Part shown: positions 9,198-18,871 of the stretch, one piece after another
How positions within the stretch are numbered: position 1 is the stretch's first letter
Layout: the number at the start of each line of letters is the position of its first letter
NCBI RefSeq assembly: GCF_020740535.1
Contig: NZ_CP082362.1
Location: 3,346,501 to 3,410,500 of the forward strand
Length of the DNA stretch: 64,000 nt
Direction: 5' to 3'
From: Streptomyces profundus
Lineage (GTDB): Bacteria > Actinomycetota > Actinomycetes > Streptomycetales > Streptomycetaceae
Notes under the pieces: generated by a model
The model's input: the letters and a program-made list of their open reading frames with translations, nothing else
What the model was told of the DNA's origin: nothing
Databases searched by the model: none
Made by a program: the position numbers and the translations under genes

Positions 9198-10663
9198 ACA
9201 AGCCGATGCGCCGGGTCGCGGTCTTCTGCGGCGTGCTGATCCTGGCCCTGTTGGTGCGGGTCAACTACGTGCAGTTCGTCCAGGCCGACGAGTTGCAGAG
9301 CCATGAGGACAACCGTCGGGTCCGGATCGAGCGGTACGCCAACCCGCGGGGCGACATCATCGTCGACGGGCAGCCGATCACCGGCTCCGAGGAGACCAAC
9401 GACGACGACTTCACGTACAAGCGCACCTGGGTCGACGGCGAGATGTGGGCCCCCGTCACCGGCTACTCCTCGCAGGCGTTCGGCACCACCCAGCTGGAGT
9501 ACGTCAACGACTCCATCCTCACCGGCGACGACGACCGGATGTTCTTCAACAACACCATCGACATGATCACCGGCAAGGACCAGCGCGGTGGCGATGTCAT
9601 CACCACCCTCAACGGCGACGCGCAGCTCGCCGCCTTCGAGGGCCTCGGGGACCGCAAGGGCGCCGTGGTCGCCCTCGATCCGCGCCGGGGCGCCATTCTC
9701 GCGCTGGCCTCCACACCCTCCTACGACCCGTCCAGCTTCGCCGGCTACGCCGACAGCGACGCCGAGGCGTGGACCGCCCTGGAGGGCCACGAGGACAAGC
9801 CGATGCTCAACCGCGCGCTGCGCGAGACCTACCCGCCCGGGTCCACGTTCAAGGTGCTCACCGCCGCCGCCGCGCTCGAACACGGGGAGATCGACAATGT
9901 CGACGACCCCACCGAGTACGAGGACCCGTACATCCTCCCGGACACCCAGGACGTCCCGCTGACCAACCAGGTGCCTGGCGTCTGCGAGGAAGCCACCGTC
10001 AGGGACGCCATGCGGTACTCCTGCAACAGCGTCTTCGCCGGGCTCAGCAACGACGTCGGCAACGAGGGCATGATCGAGACGGCCGAGGCGTTCGGCTTCA
10101 ACGAGGAGCACTTCGTCCCGGTCCGGGCCGACGCCAGCGTCTACCCCGAGGACAACCGGCCGCAGAACGCGATGGCCGGCATCGGCCAGGCGTCCAACCG
10201 CGCCACCCCGCTCCAGATGGCGATGGTGGCCGCCGCCATCGCCAACAACGGCTCGCTGATGGAGCCGTACATGGTGGACCAGCTGGTGACGCCGAACCTC
10301 AACGTGATCGAGCAGCACGATCCCAGCGAGCTGAACGAGGCGGTCTCGGCCGACACCGCCCGGCAGGTCCAGGAGACCATGGAGACCGTGGTCGAGGAGA
10401 ACAGCGGCATCGACCGCAGCCAGATCAGCGACGACATCCGGATCGGCGGCAAGACCGGCACCGCGCAGCGCGGCGAGAACAACTCCGAGCCGCCCTATGC
10501 CTGGTTCATCTCCTACGCGATCACCGACGAGGGCTCCCCGGTCGCGGTGGCCGTCGTGATCGAGGACGGCGGCGTCGACCGGAACGAGATCTCCGGCAGC
10601 GGTCTGGCCGCCCCGATCGCGATGGACGTGATGGCGGCCGTGCTCGCGGACGAGCAGAACTGA
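9194..10663 (+). CDS. pbpA: Penicillin-binding protein 2-like transpeptidase (PbpA)
   Basis: This 489-aa class B PBP has an N-terminal membrane anchor (VAVFCGVLILALLVRVNYV) and a C-terminal transpeptidase domain. The active-site motifs are Ser217-TF-Lys220, SCN at 276-278 and KTG at 420-422. It cross-links peptidoglycan and should partner the RodA encoded immediately upstream, whose stop codon it overlaps by 4 bp. The length is normal for actinobacterial PbpA. Confidence 0.95.
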   Translation: MNKPMRRVAVFCGVLILALLVRVNYVQFVQADELQSHEDNRRVRIERYANPRGDIIVDGQPITGSEETNDDDFTYKRTWVDGEMWAPVTGYSSQAFGTTQLEYVNDSILTGDDDRMFFNNTIDMITGKDQRGGDVITTLNGDAQLAAFEGLGDRKGAVVALDPRRGAILALASTPSYDPSSFAGYADSDAEAWTALEGHEDKPMLNRALRETYPPGSTFKVLTAAAALEHGEIDNVDDPTEYEDPYILPDTQDVPLTNQVPGVCEEATVRDAMRYSCNSVFAGLSNDVGNEGMIETAEAFGFNEEHFVPVRADASVYPEDNRPQNAMAGIGQASNRATPLQMAMVAAAIANNGSLMEPYMVDQLVTPNLNVIEQHDPSELNEAVSADTARQVQETMETVVEENSGIDRSQISDDIRIGGKTGTAQRGENNSEPPYAWFISYAITDEGSPVAVAVVIEDGGVDRNEISGSGLAAPIAMDVMAAVLADEQN

Positions 10664-10914
10664 CCGGTGGGCCCGCCGGGCGGCGGCCGTCCCCCGCCCG
10701 GCGGGCAACCGCGGACCACCCCGCACACGTCATATCTGGGACCGGCCGTCGGTGACCGGTTGTGGTGCACGGCCATACCGGTTGGATATCGGCCGCACAC
10801 CGCCACCCGGAGGGTTCACGCTCGCCGGGTACCGTAAGCCAGGGTCTGACTCCCCTTCCGCCCACGGGTGCCGAGGGGGGCGCGGCCCGGGATCACACGG
10901 AGAGGGCTGGAAAC

Positions 10915-12921
10915 ATGGATGAGCCGCGTCGCCTCGGCGGGCGGTACGAGCTGGGCCAGGTGTTGGGCCGTGGCGGGATGGCCGAGGTCTACCTGGCTCA
11001 CGACACCCGCCTGGGCCGCACCGTGGCCGTCAAGACGCTCCGTGCCGACCTCGCCCGCGACCCCACGTTCCAGGCCAGGTTCCGCCGCGAGGCACAGTCG
11101 GCCGCGTCGCTGAACCACCCGGCCATCGTCGCGGTCTACGACACCGGCGAAGACTACGTGGACGGCATCTCCATCCCGTACATCGTCATGGAGTACGTGG
11201 AGGGTTCCACCCTCCGCGAGCTGTTGCACTCCGGGCGCAAGCTGCTGCCCGAGCGGGCGCTGGAGATGTGCATCGGCATCCTCCAGGCGCTGGAGTACTC
11301 GCACCGCAACGGCATCGTGCACCGGGACATCAAGCCGGCGAACATCATGCTCACCCGCAACGGCCAGGTGAAGGTGATGGACTTCGGCATCGCCCGCGCC
11401 ATGGGCGACTCCGGCATGACGATGACGCAGACGTCCGCCGTGATCGGCACCGCGCAGTACCTCTCGCCCGAGCAGGCCAAGGGCGAGACGGTCGACGCCC
11501 GCTCCGACCTCTACTCCACCGGCTGTCTGCTCTACGAACTGCTCACCGTGCGCCCCCCGTTCATCGGGGACTCGCCGGTCGCCGTGGCCTACCAGCATGT
11601 GCGGGAGGAGCCACAGCACCCCAGCGTCTTCGACCCGGAGATCAGCCAGGAGACGGACGCCATCGTCCTCAAGGCGCTGGTCAAGGACCCGGACTACCGC
11701 TATCAGTCGGCCGACGAGATGCGGGCGGACATCGAGGCCGCGCTGGACGGCCGCCCGGTGGGCGCCCTCGCGGCGATGGGCGCCGGGGCCTACGGCTACG
11801 ACGACCGCCCCACCACCATGCTGCGTCCGACCGATCCGGCGACCACCATGCTGCCGCCGACCAACGATCCGGACGACTACGACGACTACCACGGCAGGGG
11901 CGACCGGCGGCAGGGCAACAAGCACACCTCGACCATCCTCCTGGTGCTGGCCGGCATCCTGGTGCTGGTCGGCGCCGTCCTGATCGGCCGGGTGATGTTC
12001 GACAACGATCCGCCGCCCAGCACGCTGCAAGTGCCCGACATGGCGGGTGAGACCGTCGAGACGGCGGAGCAGCGGCTCGACGACCTCGGTCTACGGGTGT
12101 CCACCGGCGACAGCCAGGCCTGTGACCAGGAGGAGGGCCTGGTCTGCGAGACGGACCCGGCCGCCGGCAGCGAGGTGGAGGAGGGCGACAGCGTCACCCT
12201 GATCATCTCCGAGGGCCCCGAGGCCGTCGAGCTGCCCGATGTCGTCGGCAGCAGCTACGAGGACGCCGAGGCCGAGCTCGACGAGCTGGGCCTCTCGGTG
12301 CGGCAGGAGCCCCGGGAGGACGCGGAGGCCGAGCCTGGCACCGTCCTCGAACAGAACCCGGGCGCCGGCGAGGAGGTGGAGGCGGGGAGCGAGGTCACGC
12401 TGATCGTCGCCACCGCTCCGGACACGGAGGCCGTGCCCGATGTGGTGGGCCGCCAGTTCGACGAGGCCTCGGCGATACTCTCGGGCGCCGGGTTCCAGGT
12501 GTCCCGGCAGGAGCAGCAGGACGACAGCAGGCCGGAGAACCAGGTCATCGCCCAGGACCCGGGAGCCGCCGTCCAGCACGCGCCCGGTGGTCTGGTGACG
12601 CTGACGGTCGCCGTGGCTCCCCCGCCGCCCGAGGATGTCGAGGTCCCCAACGTCAGCGGCCAGACCGTGGAGGAGGCGATGGCCACGCTGTCGGGGGCCG
12701 GCTTCAACCAGGTCAGCGTCGACGGTCCTGACACGCCGTCGGCCCTGGTGCTGCTGAGCGAGCCGATCGCCGGCTCGCGGGTCGCGCCCGACACCCCGAT
12801 CACGCTGCGCACCGTCGATCCCGGCGGTGACCCGGGCGGCCCGGGTGGCGATCCTGGCGGTCCTGGCGGCGGTGACCCGGGGGGCGGCGACAACAACCCC
12901 ATCCTCGGCATGGGCGGCTGA
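10915..12921 (+). CDS. pknB: PASTA-domain Ser/Thr protein kinase (PknB type)
   Basis: This 668-aa receptor kinase has a Gly loop (GRGGMAEVY), catalytic Lys40, HRD with Asp138 and DFG. A juxtamembrane linker is followed by one membrane helix at about residues 340-363, then four PASTA repeats that bind muropeptides or lipid II. The protein ends in an unusual low-complexity Gly/Pro/Asp tail (repeats of DPGG). ATG 10915 follows GGAGAGG; the longer in-frame reading lacks kinase homology. It is separated from pbpA by 251 bp and may have its own promoter. It should phosphorylate the upstream FHA and wall-synthesis proteins. Confidence 0.95.
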   Translation: MDEPRRLGGRYELGQVLGRGGMAEVYLAHDTRLGRTVAVKTLRADLARDPTFQARFRREAQSAASLNHPAIVAVYDTGEDYVDGISIPYIVMEYVEGSTLRELLHSGRKLLPERALEMCIGILQALEYSHRNGIVHRDIKPANIMLTRNGQVKVMDFGIARAMGDSGMTMTQTSAVIGTAQYLSPEQAKGETVDARSDLYSTGCLLYELLTVRPPFIGDSPVAVAYQHVREEPQHPSVFDPEISQETDAIVLKALVKDPDYRYQSADEMRADIEAALDGRPVGALAAMGAGAYGYDDRPTTMLRPTDPATTMLPPTNDPDDYDDYHGRGDRRQGNKHTSTILLVLAGILVLVGAVLIGRVMFDNDPPPSTLQVPDMAGETVETAEQRLDDLGLRVSTGDSQACDQEEGLVCETDPAAGSEVEEGDSVTLIISEGPEAVELPDVVGSSYEDAEAELDELGLSVRQEPREDAEAEPGTVLEQNPGAGEEVEAGSEVTLIVATAPDTEAVPDVVGRQFDEASAILSGAGFQVSRQEQQDDSRPENQVIAQDPGAAVQHAPGGLVTLTVAVAPPPPEDVEVPNVSGQTVEEAMATLSGAGFNQVSVDGPDTPSALVLLSEPIAGSRVAPDTPITLRTVDPGGDPGGPGGDPGGPGGGDPGGGDNNPILGMGG

Positions 12922-12993
12922 CCGACCCGGCAGCCCGCCCAGGGGCGGGGCGCGCCGTGGTGGGGCCCTGAGGGCCTCGCGGCGGGTGCGGCC

Positions 12994-13027
12994 CCGCCCC
13001 CGCCGCGTCCAGGGGCCGCGGGGGCGG
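12994..13027. terminator. Bidirectional terminator between convergent genes
   Basis: A 10-bp all-GC stem (CCGCCCCCGC with GCGGGGGCGG, loop 14) sits between the pknB stop and the opposing DUF5324 gene stop. There is no T-tract, as is common in Streptomyces. Confidence 0.55.
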
Positions 13028-13032
13028 CCCGG

Positions 13033-13515
13033 TCAGCCCAGCGCCTGCTCCTCCGGCTCGGTCGGCACCTCGGTGGCGGGGGAGGGCTCGACCAGCCAGT
13101 CGGGGTCGGTCTGGGCGCTCCACCACTTCCACGCCGCGACCGCCCCGCCGGCGAGCAGCCCCAGCATCCCAAGACGCCTGGCCAGCCGGCCGGCCCTGGC
13201 CCTGCGCTCCCTGCGCCGCACCACCGCCTGGATCTCGCTCGGGGTGATGTCGCCGCGCAGCGCGGCCATCGCGGCGGCCGAGCGCCTGGCCGCGTGTTCC
13301 TTGGCAGGACCGGCGGCGACCTTGGCCCGCTCCAGACGCGGCACCAGTTCCGCGTCATACCGCAGCCGCGCCTGGGTAGCGGCCAGTCGAGCCTTCGGAC
13401 CGAGGTAGGTGCTGGCCTGTTGGGCGCACCGCGTGGCGCTCTCCTTGGCGCTCAGCGCATAGGGGAGCACCACGTCCCCTGCCTGCCGGACACCGGACTT
13501 CCCGTTCTGGGGCAC
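13033..13515 (-). CDS. DUF5324 family protein, one membrane helix
   Basis: This 160-aa protein resembles the DUF5324 family of Streptomyces. The N-terminal two thirds are Ala/Arg-rich and helical (SAKESATRCAQQASTYLGPK). One membrane segment (GRLARRLGMLGLLAGGAVAA) lies near residue 115, followed by a short acidic outside tail. The GTG start at 13513-13515 has AAGGAGGAG upstream. Its function is unknown; neighbours are pknB and a cyclophilin, read divergently. Confidence 0.8.
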   Translation of the reverse strand: MPQNGKSGVRQAGDVVLPYALSAKESATRCAQQASTYLGPKARLAATQARLRYDAELVPRLERAKVAAGPAKEHAARRSAAAMAALRGDITPSEIQAVVRRRERRARAGRLARRLGMLGLLAGGAVAAWKWWSAQTDPDWLVEPSPATEVPTEPEEQALG

Positions 13516-13699
13516 TGTTTTCTCCTCCTTGTGATCTTTGAGGATGTTTTCTCACTGACTTTTCCTCTTGTCCACTCGTGCGCAAATCATGCCGGGTGCT
13601 TGGCGATCCAGCACGCGAAACGGCCATCCGGGGGCATGGCGTGTCGCGCGGCCGTGGCAGGATCGGTGACCGTCATTGAACGTAGACGGAAGGTAGATC

Positions 13700-14227
13700 G
13701 TGGCTGAGCAGCTCTACGCCACCCTGAAGACCAATCGCGGCGACATCGAGGTGCGGCTCTTCCCGAACCACGCGCCGAAGACGGTCAAGAACTTTGTCGA
13801 GTTGGCCGAGGGCAAACGCGAGTGGACCCACCCGGCCACCGGACAGAAGTCCACCGAGAAGCTGTACGACGGGACGGTCTTCCACCGGGTGATCAGCGGC
13901 TTCATGATCCAGGGCGGGGACCCCCTGGGCAACGGCACCGGCGGCCCCGGGTACAAGTTCGGGGACGAGATCCACCCGGATCTCTCGTTCGACCGCCCCT
14001 ACCTGCTGGCCATGGCCAACGCCGGTCCCGGGACGAACGGTTCGCAGTTCTTCGTCACGGTGGCCCCGACCACCTGGCTGACCGGCAAGCACACCATCTT
14101 CGGCGAGGTCACCTCCGCCGCCGGCCAGCAGGTGGTGGACGCCATCGCCACCACCGCGACCGACGGCCGCACCGACCGGCCGGTGCAGGACGTGGTGATC
14201 GAGTCGGTCGTCATCGAGAGCCGCTGA
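13700..14227 (+). CDS. ppiA: Cyclophilin-type peptidyl-prolyl cis-trans isomerase
   Basis: This 175-aa cytosolic isomerase catalyses proline bond isomerisation during folding. Cyclophilin motifs are YDGTVFHRVISGFMIQGGDP (active-site Arg and Gln), MANAGPGTNGSQFFVT and TIFGEV. There is no signal peptide. The start is a GTG preceded by GGAAGG. The 184 bp upstream hold divergent promoters for this gene and the DUF5324 gene. Confidence 0.96.
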   Translation: MAEQLYATLKTNRGDIEVRLFPNHAPKTVKNFVELAEGKREWTHPATGQKSTEKLYDGTVFHRVISGFMIQGGDPLGNGTGGPGYKFGDEIHPDLSFDRPYLLAMANAGPGTNGSQFFVTVAPTTWLTGKHTIFGEVTSAAGQQVVDAIATTATDGRTDRPVQDVVIESVVIESR

Positions 14228-14279
14228 CGGCTCCCAGTCGGCCGGTACCGGGCCGATGACCCGAACCGGGAACGATTCC

Positions 14280-14307
14280 GGCCCCCTGTCCGTAGGATCA
14301 GGGGGCC
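14280..14307 (+). terminator. Terminator after the cyclophilin gene
   Basis: A 9-bp stem (GGCCCCCTG with CAGGGGGCC, loop 10) lies 53 bp after the cyclophilin stop and 40 bp before the rhomboid gene. Confidence 0.6.
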
Positions 14308-14347
14308 GGTTTCCTGCCCCGGGCACCGCACTTCGCGAAGGGACGCC

Positions 14348-15244
14348 ATGGCCCAGCAGCATCCGCAGCCACCGCCAGGGCTCGCCCGTTGCTACCGCCA
14401 TCAGGAGCGCGAGACGGGCGTCCGCTGCACCCGCTGCGACCGCCCCATCTGCCCGGACTGCATGGTGTCCGCCTCCGTCGGCTACCAGTGCCCGCAGTGC
14501 GTCCACGGCTCCGCGGCGGCCAGCCGCGCGGCCAGGCCGAGGACGCTGGCCGGCGGCACGGTCGCCGGCGATCCGGCCCTGATAACGAAGATCCTGCTGG
14601 CCATCAACGTGGCGGTCTTCATCGCGGTGCTCGCCGGGGGCGACCAGTGGGTGGTCGATCTCGGCATGCTCGGCTACGCCACGGACGGCGCCACGCTGGA
14701 CGGGCTCCAGCTCGTGCCCAACTGGATCGGGGTCGCCGACGGCGAGGTCTACCGGCTGCTCACCGCCGCGTTCCTGCACCAGGAGATCTGGCATATCGGC
14801 TTCAACATGCTGGGGCTCTGGTTCCTGGGTCCTTCGCTGGAGAGCGCGCTCGGGCGGTCCAGGTTCATCGCGCTCTATCTGCTCTCCGCGTTCGCCGGCA
14901 GCACGCTCTCCTATGTGCTCGCCGACCAGACCCAGCTCTCGCTCGGCGCCTCAGGCGCGATCTTCGGCCTGTTCGGCGCGACGGCGGTGCTGGCCCGGCG
15001 GCTGCGCTACGACATGCGGCCGATCCTGGTGCTGCTGGCGATCAACCTGGTGATCACCTTCACCTGGTCCGGCATCGCCTGGCAGGCCCACATAGGCGGC
15101 CTGGTGGCGGGCGCGGTGGTCGCCTTCGGCATGGTGCACGCGCCGCGCGAGCGGCGGACGGCGGTGCAGATCGCGGTCTGCGCGGCGGTCGCGCTGGTCA
15201 TCGTCACGGCCTGCCTGATTCGCACCGCCCAGCTGGTGGGCTGA
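14348..15244 (+). CDS. Rhomboid family intramembrane serine protease
   Basis: This 298-aa membrane protease starts with a zinc-finger-like domain holding paired Cys (CYRHQ, CTRCDRPICPDC, YQCPQC), then about six to seven membrane helices. The catalytic Ser is in GASGAIFG and the catalytic His in AWQAHIGG; HIGFNM in the second helix is the conserved HxxxN-type motif. An N-terminal B-box-like finger is common in actinobacterial rhomboids. Substrates are unknown. Confidence 0.92.
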   Translation: MAQQHPQPPPGLARCYRHQERETGVRCTRCDRPICPDCMVSASVGYQCPQCVHGSAAASRAARPRTLAGGTVAGDPALITKILLAINVAVFIAVLAGGDQWVVDLGMLGYATDGATLDGLQLVPNWIGVADGEVYRLLTAAFLHQEIWHIGFNMLGLWFLGPSLESALGRSRFIALYLLSAFAGSTLSYVLADQTQLSLGASGAIFGLFGATAVLARRLRYDMRPILVLLAINLVITFTWSGIAWQAHIGGLVAGAVVAFGMVHAPRERRTAVQIAVCAAVALVIVTACLIRTAQLVG

Positions 15245-15258
15245 CCCGACGGTCGGAC

Positions 15259-15435
15259 TTATCCACAGCAGGTGCGGGATCTTGTGCACACTGTGGACGA
15301 CCTGCGACCATCCCGTCGCAACCCACGTTTCCGCAGGCGAACAGGGGTGCGAGCCGTCCGCCCTCAGGGGGCGGACGCGGCGGAGGCCAGGAAGTTATCC
15401 ACAGATCTTGTGATGTTCGAGCAGCCTGTGGATAA
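15259..15435. promoter_or_regulatory. Cluster of DnaA boxes outside oriC
   Basis: The region between the rhomboid and crgA genes holds three perfect TTATCCACA boxes, at 15259-15267, 15395-15403 and, inverted, 15427-15435. Two weaker sites lie at 15282-15290 (TTGTGCACA) and 15292-15300 (inverted TCGTCCACA). The boxes lie about 44-45 kb from oriC. DnaA-box clusters away from oriC are known to titrate DnaA in Streptomyces and other bacteria; that role here is inference. Confidence 0.65.
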
Positions 15436-15477
15436 CCCCGTCACGGGCTTCCCCGGCCGGCCGCTGGGCCGGTCGGC

Positions 15478-15741
15478 TCACTTCCACTGCGTGGAGACGA
15501 CGAACCCCAGCGCGATGAAACCGAAGCCGACCACGATGTTCCAGTCGCCCAAGGCCCCGATGGGCATATCCGCCTGCGTGACGTAGTAGACGACGATCCA
15601 GGCGAGGCCGATCACGAACAGCGCCAGCATCAGGGGCGCCACCCAGCTGCGGCCCGAGCTCATGTCGAGCTTCGTCGTCGACCGCTTCTCCGACGGCGCG
15701 TAGTTGTCGTCCTTCTTCTTCCGGACCCGGGACTTCGGCAC
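15478..15741 (-). CDS. crgA: Cell division protein CrgA
   Basis: This is an 87-aa membrane protein with the family start [11 protein letters not shown], two membrane helices ([20 protein letters not shown] and [17 protein letters not shown]) and the C-terminus STQWK. CrgA coordinates FtsZ-ring assembly and septation in Streptomyces and binds division proteins in mycobacteria. The GTG start at 15739-15741 has AGGAG upstream. It is divergent from the DUF881 gene. Confidence 0.94.
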   Translation of the reverse strand: MPKSRVRKKKDDNYAPSEKRSTTKLDMSSGRSWVAPLMLALFVIGLAWIVVYYVTQADMPIGALGDWNIVVGFGFIALGFVVSTQWK

Positions 15742-15757
15742 GAGAGTGACTCCTGTC

Positions 15758-15794
15758 GATCGCGCTGCGGTGGCGCTACCTGATCGCGCTGCGG
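15758..15794. repeat. Direct repeat in the crgA/DUF881 divergent promoter region
   Basis: The 13-mer GATCGCGCTGCGG occurs at 15758-15770 and 15782-15794, 24 bp apart, within the 120 bp between the divergent crgA and DUF881 genes. It could be a paired operator. Confidence 0.4.
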
Positions 15795-15861
15795 AGCGCG
15801 TAGCTAGGGGATCGTCCGTTAGCGTAGTGCTTCCACGGCTGTTTAAGGAGACCAGGGTACG

Positions 15862-16608
15862 GTGAGGAATTTCCGCTTCCGCCCGGCCCGCCTCGGTACG
15901 GTCGCCGTCTTCGCCCTGGCCGGCCTGCTCTTCTGGCTCAGCTTCACGGTCTCCCGTGGCAACAACATTCGCACCGATGACTCCTTGCTCCAAATGTCCG
16001 ATCTCATCCGCGAGCGGGAGCGGCAGAACGACACCCTGGAGTCCTCGGCCGCCCGGTTGCGCGCCGATGTGGAGGCCCTCACCGAACGCGACCATCCGGA
16101 CGATCCCGACCAGGCCAGGCGGCTGGACGCGACCGAGGCCGCCGCCGGCCTCGACGAGCTGACCGGGCCGGGGCTCACCGTCACGCTCACCGACGCCCCG
16201 CCGGACGCCGAACCGCTGCTCCCCGGGGTGCCGGAGCCGACCCCCAACGATCTGGTGATCCACCAGCAGGACCTCCAGGCCGTGGTGAACGCCCTCTGGG
16301 CCGGCGGCGCCGAGGGGCTGCGGATCATGGACCAGCGGCTGATCTCCACCAGCGCCGTGCGCTGCGTCGGCAACACCCTGATCCTCCAGGGCCAGCTCTA
16401 CTCCCCGCCCTACACGATCACCGCGGTCGGTGACCGGGACGCCCTGCGCACCGCCCTCGACGAGTCGCCCACGCTGGCCAACTACCAGCAGTACGTGGCC
16501 GCCTACGGGCTCGGCTGGAACGTGGCGGAACACCCGTCGGTGACCCTTCCCGGCTTCGACGGCAGCGTCGCCCTGCGGCACGCCAGGCCCGTCGAGCCCG
16601 GGGAATGA
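15862..16608 (+). CDS. DUF881 family membrane-anchored protein
   Basis: This 248-aa protein has one N-terminal membrane helix ([14 protein letters not shown]), a coiled segment ([20 protein letters not shown]) and the DUF881 domain ([42 protein letters not shown]). It starts at GTG 15862 after AAGGAG. DUF881 proteins sit next to crgA throughout actinobacteria and are presumed division or envelope factors; no biochemical role is certain. Confidence 0.88.
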   Translation: MRNFRFRPARLGTVAVFALAGLLFWLSFTVSRGNNIRTDDSLLQMSDLIRERERQNDTLESSAARLRADVEALTERDHPDDPDQARRLDATEAAAGLDELTGPGLTVTLTDAPPDAEPLLPGVPEPTPNDLVIHQQDLQAVVNALWAGGAEGLRIMDQRLISTSAVRCVGNTLILQGQLYSPPYTITAVGDRDALRTALDESPTLANYQQYVAAYGLGWNVAEHPSVTLPGFDGSVALRHARPVEPGE

Positions 16609-16686
16609 CCGCGACCGCAGCCGCCCCGTCCGTCCGCGTCGTACGCTTGGGGCACGCGGCGTCGCACGAAATGGGGACGGGAAGCC

Positions 16687-16866
16687 ATGTACGGGTGGAT
16701 CTGGCGACACCTGCCGGGTAACACACTGGCGCGTTCGGTGCTCTCGCTGATCCTGGCGCTGGGCGTGGTCTACCTGTTGTTCCAGTACGTCTTCCCGTGG
16801 GCCGAGCCGTTGCTGCCCTTCAACAACGTGACCGTGGACGACGCCCAAGGGGGGACCGGCCGGTGA
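16687..16866 (+). CDS. Small membrane protein between DUF881 and trpG genes
   Basis: This is a 59-aa reading frame starting [12 protein letters not shown] with one strong membrane helix ([20 protein letters not shown]) and a short polar tail. Its TGA overlaps the GTG of the following amidotransferase gene by 4 bp, which supports real translation. A small hydrophobic gene at this position is usual in streptomycetes. Its function is unknown; proximity suggests an envelope or division role. Confidence 0.8.
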   Translation: MYGWIWRHLPGNTLARSVLSLILALGVVYLLFQYVFPWAEPLLPFNNVTVDDAQGGTGR

Positions 16867-17519
16867 GCGGCACCCGCATCCTCGTGGTGGATAACTACGA
16901 CAGCTTTGTCTACAACCTCGTTCAGTACCTCTACCAACTCGGCGCCGAGTGCGAAGTGGTGCGGAACGACGCGGTCGGTACCGATCGGGTGGCCGAGGGC
17001 GGCTTCTCCGGCGTGCTGATCTCCCCCGGCCCCGGAACCCCCGAACGCGCCGGCGTCAGCATGGAGATGGTGCGGCACTGCGCCGCCACCGGCGTCCCGG
17101 TCTTCGGGGTCTGCCTGGGGATGCAGGCGATGGCGGCGGTCTACGGCGGCGTGGTCGGCCGCGCTCCCGAGCTGCTGCACGGCAAGACCTCGGAGGTCGG
17201 CCACGACGGCGCGGGGGTCTTCGCCGGACTGCCGTCGCCGCTGACGGTCACCCGCTACCACTCGCTGGCGGCCGAGGAGCCCACGCTGCCGCCCGAACTG
17301 CTGGTCACCGCGCGCGCCGGCCAGGTGATCATGGGCCTGCGCCACCGCGAACTCCCCGTCGAGGGCGTGCAGTTCCACCCGGAGTCGGTGCTCACCCAGG
17401 GCGGCCACCGGATGCTCGCCAACTGGCTGGCGCGCTGTGGCGACACCGAGGCGGTCGAGCGCTCCCACGGCCTCGCCCCGATCGTGGGCCGGGCCGGCCA
17501 GCAGGAGCCGGCGGCGTGA
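16863..17519 (+). CDS. trpG: Anthranilate/aminodeoxychorismate synthase component II (glutamine amidotransferase)
   Basis: This is a 218-aa class I glutamine amidotransferase that supplies ammonia to a chorismate-using synthase for tryptophan or folate. Motifs are [12 protein letters not shown], the oxyanion turn SPGPGTPE, the nucleophile in GVCLGMQ and the His-Glu pair in VQFHPES. The family length is normal. TrpG and PabA cannot be separated by sequence alone, and no component I gene is nearby. GTGA overlaps couple it to both neighbours. Confidence 0.9.
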   Translation: MSGTRILVVDNYDSFVYNLVQYLYQLGAECEVVRNDAVGTDRVAEGGFSGVLISPGPGTPERAGVSMEMVRHCAATGVPVFGVCLGMQAMAAVYGGVVGRAPELLHGKTSEVGHDGAGVFAGLPSPLTVTRYHSLAAEEPTLPPELLVTARAGQVIMGLRHRELPVEGVQFHPESVLTQGGHRMLANWLARCGDTEAVERSHGLAPIVGRAGQQEPAA

Positions 17520-18868
17520 ACGCGTCGCGCCCGGGGGAGGGCGCGGCCTGGGATCCGGACCAGGATCCCTACGCGAACCACGCCCCCTACCCCGAGCGGG
17601 CCGCCCACGGCGGCCTCGACTCCGCCATGGACGCGCCGCACGACCCCCTCCACGACCCACTGCCCGACCAGCGGTCCGGCGGCACCGACTACGGGTACCC
17701 GCCCCCGGCCGACTTCGACGGCTACGGCGGCGGATACCGGGAGCCGGCACCCGCCAGGGACCCGGAGACGGTCGGGCTGGACCTCCGCTCCTCCCGGCAC
17801 GGCCAGGGCGGCGGGCGCGGCTCGCGCGAGCACGATCCGGAGACGGTCGGGCTGCGCCGCCCGGACGACCTCAGGCCGGCGGGGGGGCGCGGGCCGGCCG
17901 CCGAGGACGCGCCGCCGGCGGGCGGCCGGGCCGCGCGCCGGCGCGCGGCGCAGCGCGCCGAGGGCCGCGAGGCCGCGCCGGCGCCCGCGCCCGGCGGGCG
18001 CGCGGCGCGCCGCAGGGCGGCCAAGGGCGGTGGCCGCAGGGCGGGTTCGGCCGCCATGGCGGAGGCGGGCGACACCGCCGCCCCCGATGAGGCGGACGAG
18101 CCGGAGGTCAGCGGCGGCCGGGCGGCCCGCCGAAAGGCGGCCAAGGCGGCGGCGAAGGCCGCCAAGCAGACCGGCACCGCCATAAGCAATGTCATAGGAG
18201 AGCTGTTCATCACGACCGGCGTCGTGCTCCTGCTCTTCGTGGTCTACCAGCTGTGGTGGACCAACGTCGAGGCCAGGGCCCACGCCAACGGCAAGGCGAA
18301 CGAGCTCCAGGAGCGCTGGGACCAGTCGGGGGAAGGGGGCGCCGAGGAGGACGAGGAGAACCGCGACCCGGGCGTCTTCTCCGCGGGCGAGGGGTTCGCC
18401 ATCCTCTATCTGCCCACCCTGGACGTCCGCGTGCCCGTCGCCGAGAGCGTCGACCCCGGCAGCGTGCTCGACAACGGGATGGTGGGCCACTACACGGAGG
18501 GGGACGGGCTGCCCACCGCGATGCCCTGGGACGAGGAGGGGAACTTCGGCCTGGCCGGGCACCGCAACACCCATGGCGAACCGTTCCGTTACATCAATAA
18601 CCTGGACCCGGGCGATCCGATCGTGATCGAAACCGAAAGCACCTACTACACCTACGAGATGCGCAGCCGGTTGGACTCCACCTCGCCGTCCAACATCGAG
18701 GTGCTCGATCCCATCCCCGAGCAGGGCGGATTCACCGAGTCCGGCCGCTACATCACCCTCACCACGTGCACGCCGGAATTCACCTCCACCTACCGTTTGA
18801 TCGTCTGGGGAGAACTGGCTGAGGAACGGCCGCGCGCCGAGGGAAAGCCGGACGCCCTCGTCAACTGA
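17516..18868 (+). CDS. Class E sortase (SrtE) with long disordered N-terminus
   Basis: This 450-aa sortase anchors secreted proteins to peptidoglycan. Residues 1-220 are low-complexity (Asp/Pro-rich, then Arg/Ala repeats such as GGRAARRRAA) and cytosolic. A membrane helix follows (ELFITTGVVLLLFVVYQLWW), then the sortase barrel with catalytic His in LAGHRNTHG, Cys in TLTTC and Arg in TYRLIVWGE. Class E sortases prefer LAxTG substrates, including chaplins in Streptomyces. It starts at GTG 17516, overlapping trpG by 4 bp. Confidence 0.92.
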   Translation: MNASRPGEGAAWDPDQDPYANHAPYPERAAHGGLDSAMDAPHDPLHDPLPDQRSGGTDYGYPPPADFDGYGGGYREPAPARDPETVGLDLRSSRHGQGGGRGSREHDPETVGLRRPDDLRPAGGRGPAAEDAPPAGGRAARRRAAQRAEGREAAPAPAPGGRAARRRAAKGGGRRAGSAAMAEAGDTAAPDEADEPEVSGGRAARRKAAKAAAKAAKQTGTAISNVIGELFITTGVVLLLFVVYQLWWTNVEARAHANGKANELQERWDQSGEGGAEEDEENRDPGVFSAGEGFAILYLPTLDVRVPVAESVDPGSVLDNGMVGHYTEGDGLPTAMPWDEEGNFGLAGHRNTHGEPFRYINNLDPGDPIVIETESTYYTYEMRSRLDSTSPSNIEVLDPIPEQGGFTESGRYITLTTCTPEFTSTYRLIVWGELAEERPRAEGKPDALVN

Positions 18869-18871
18869 CCC

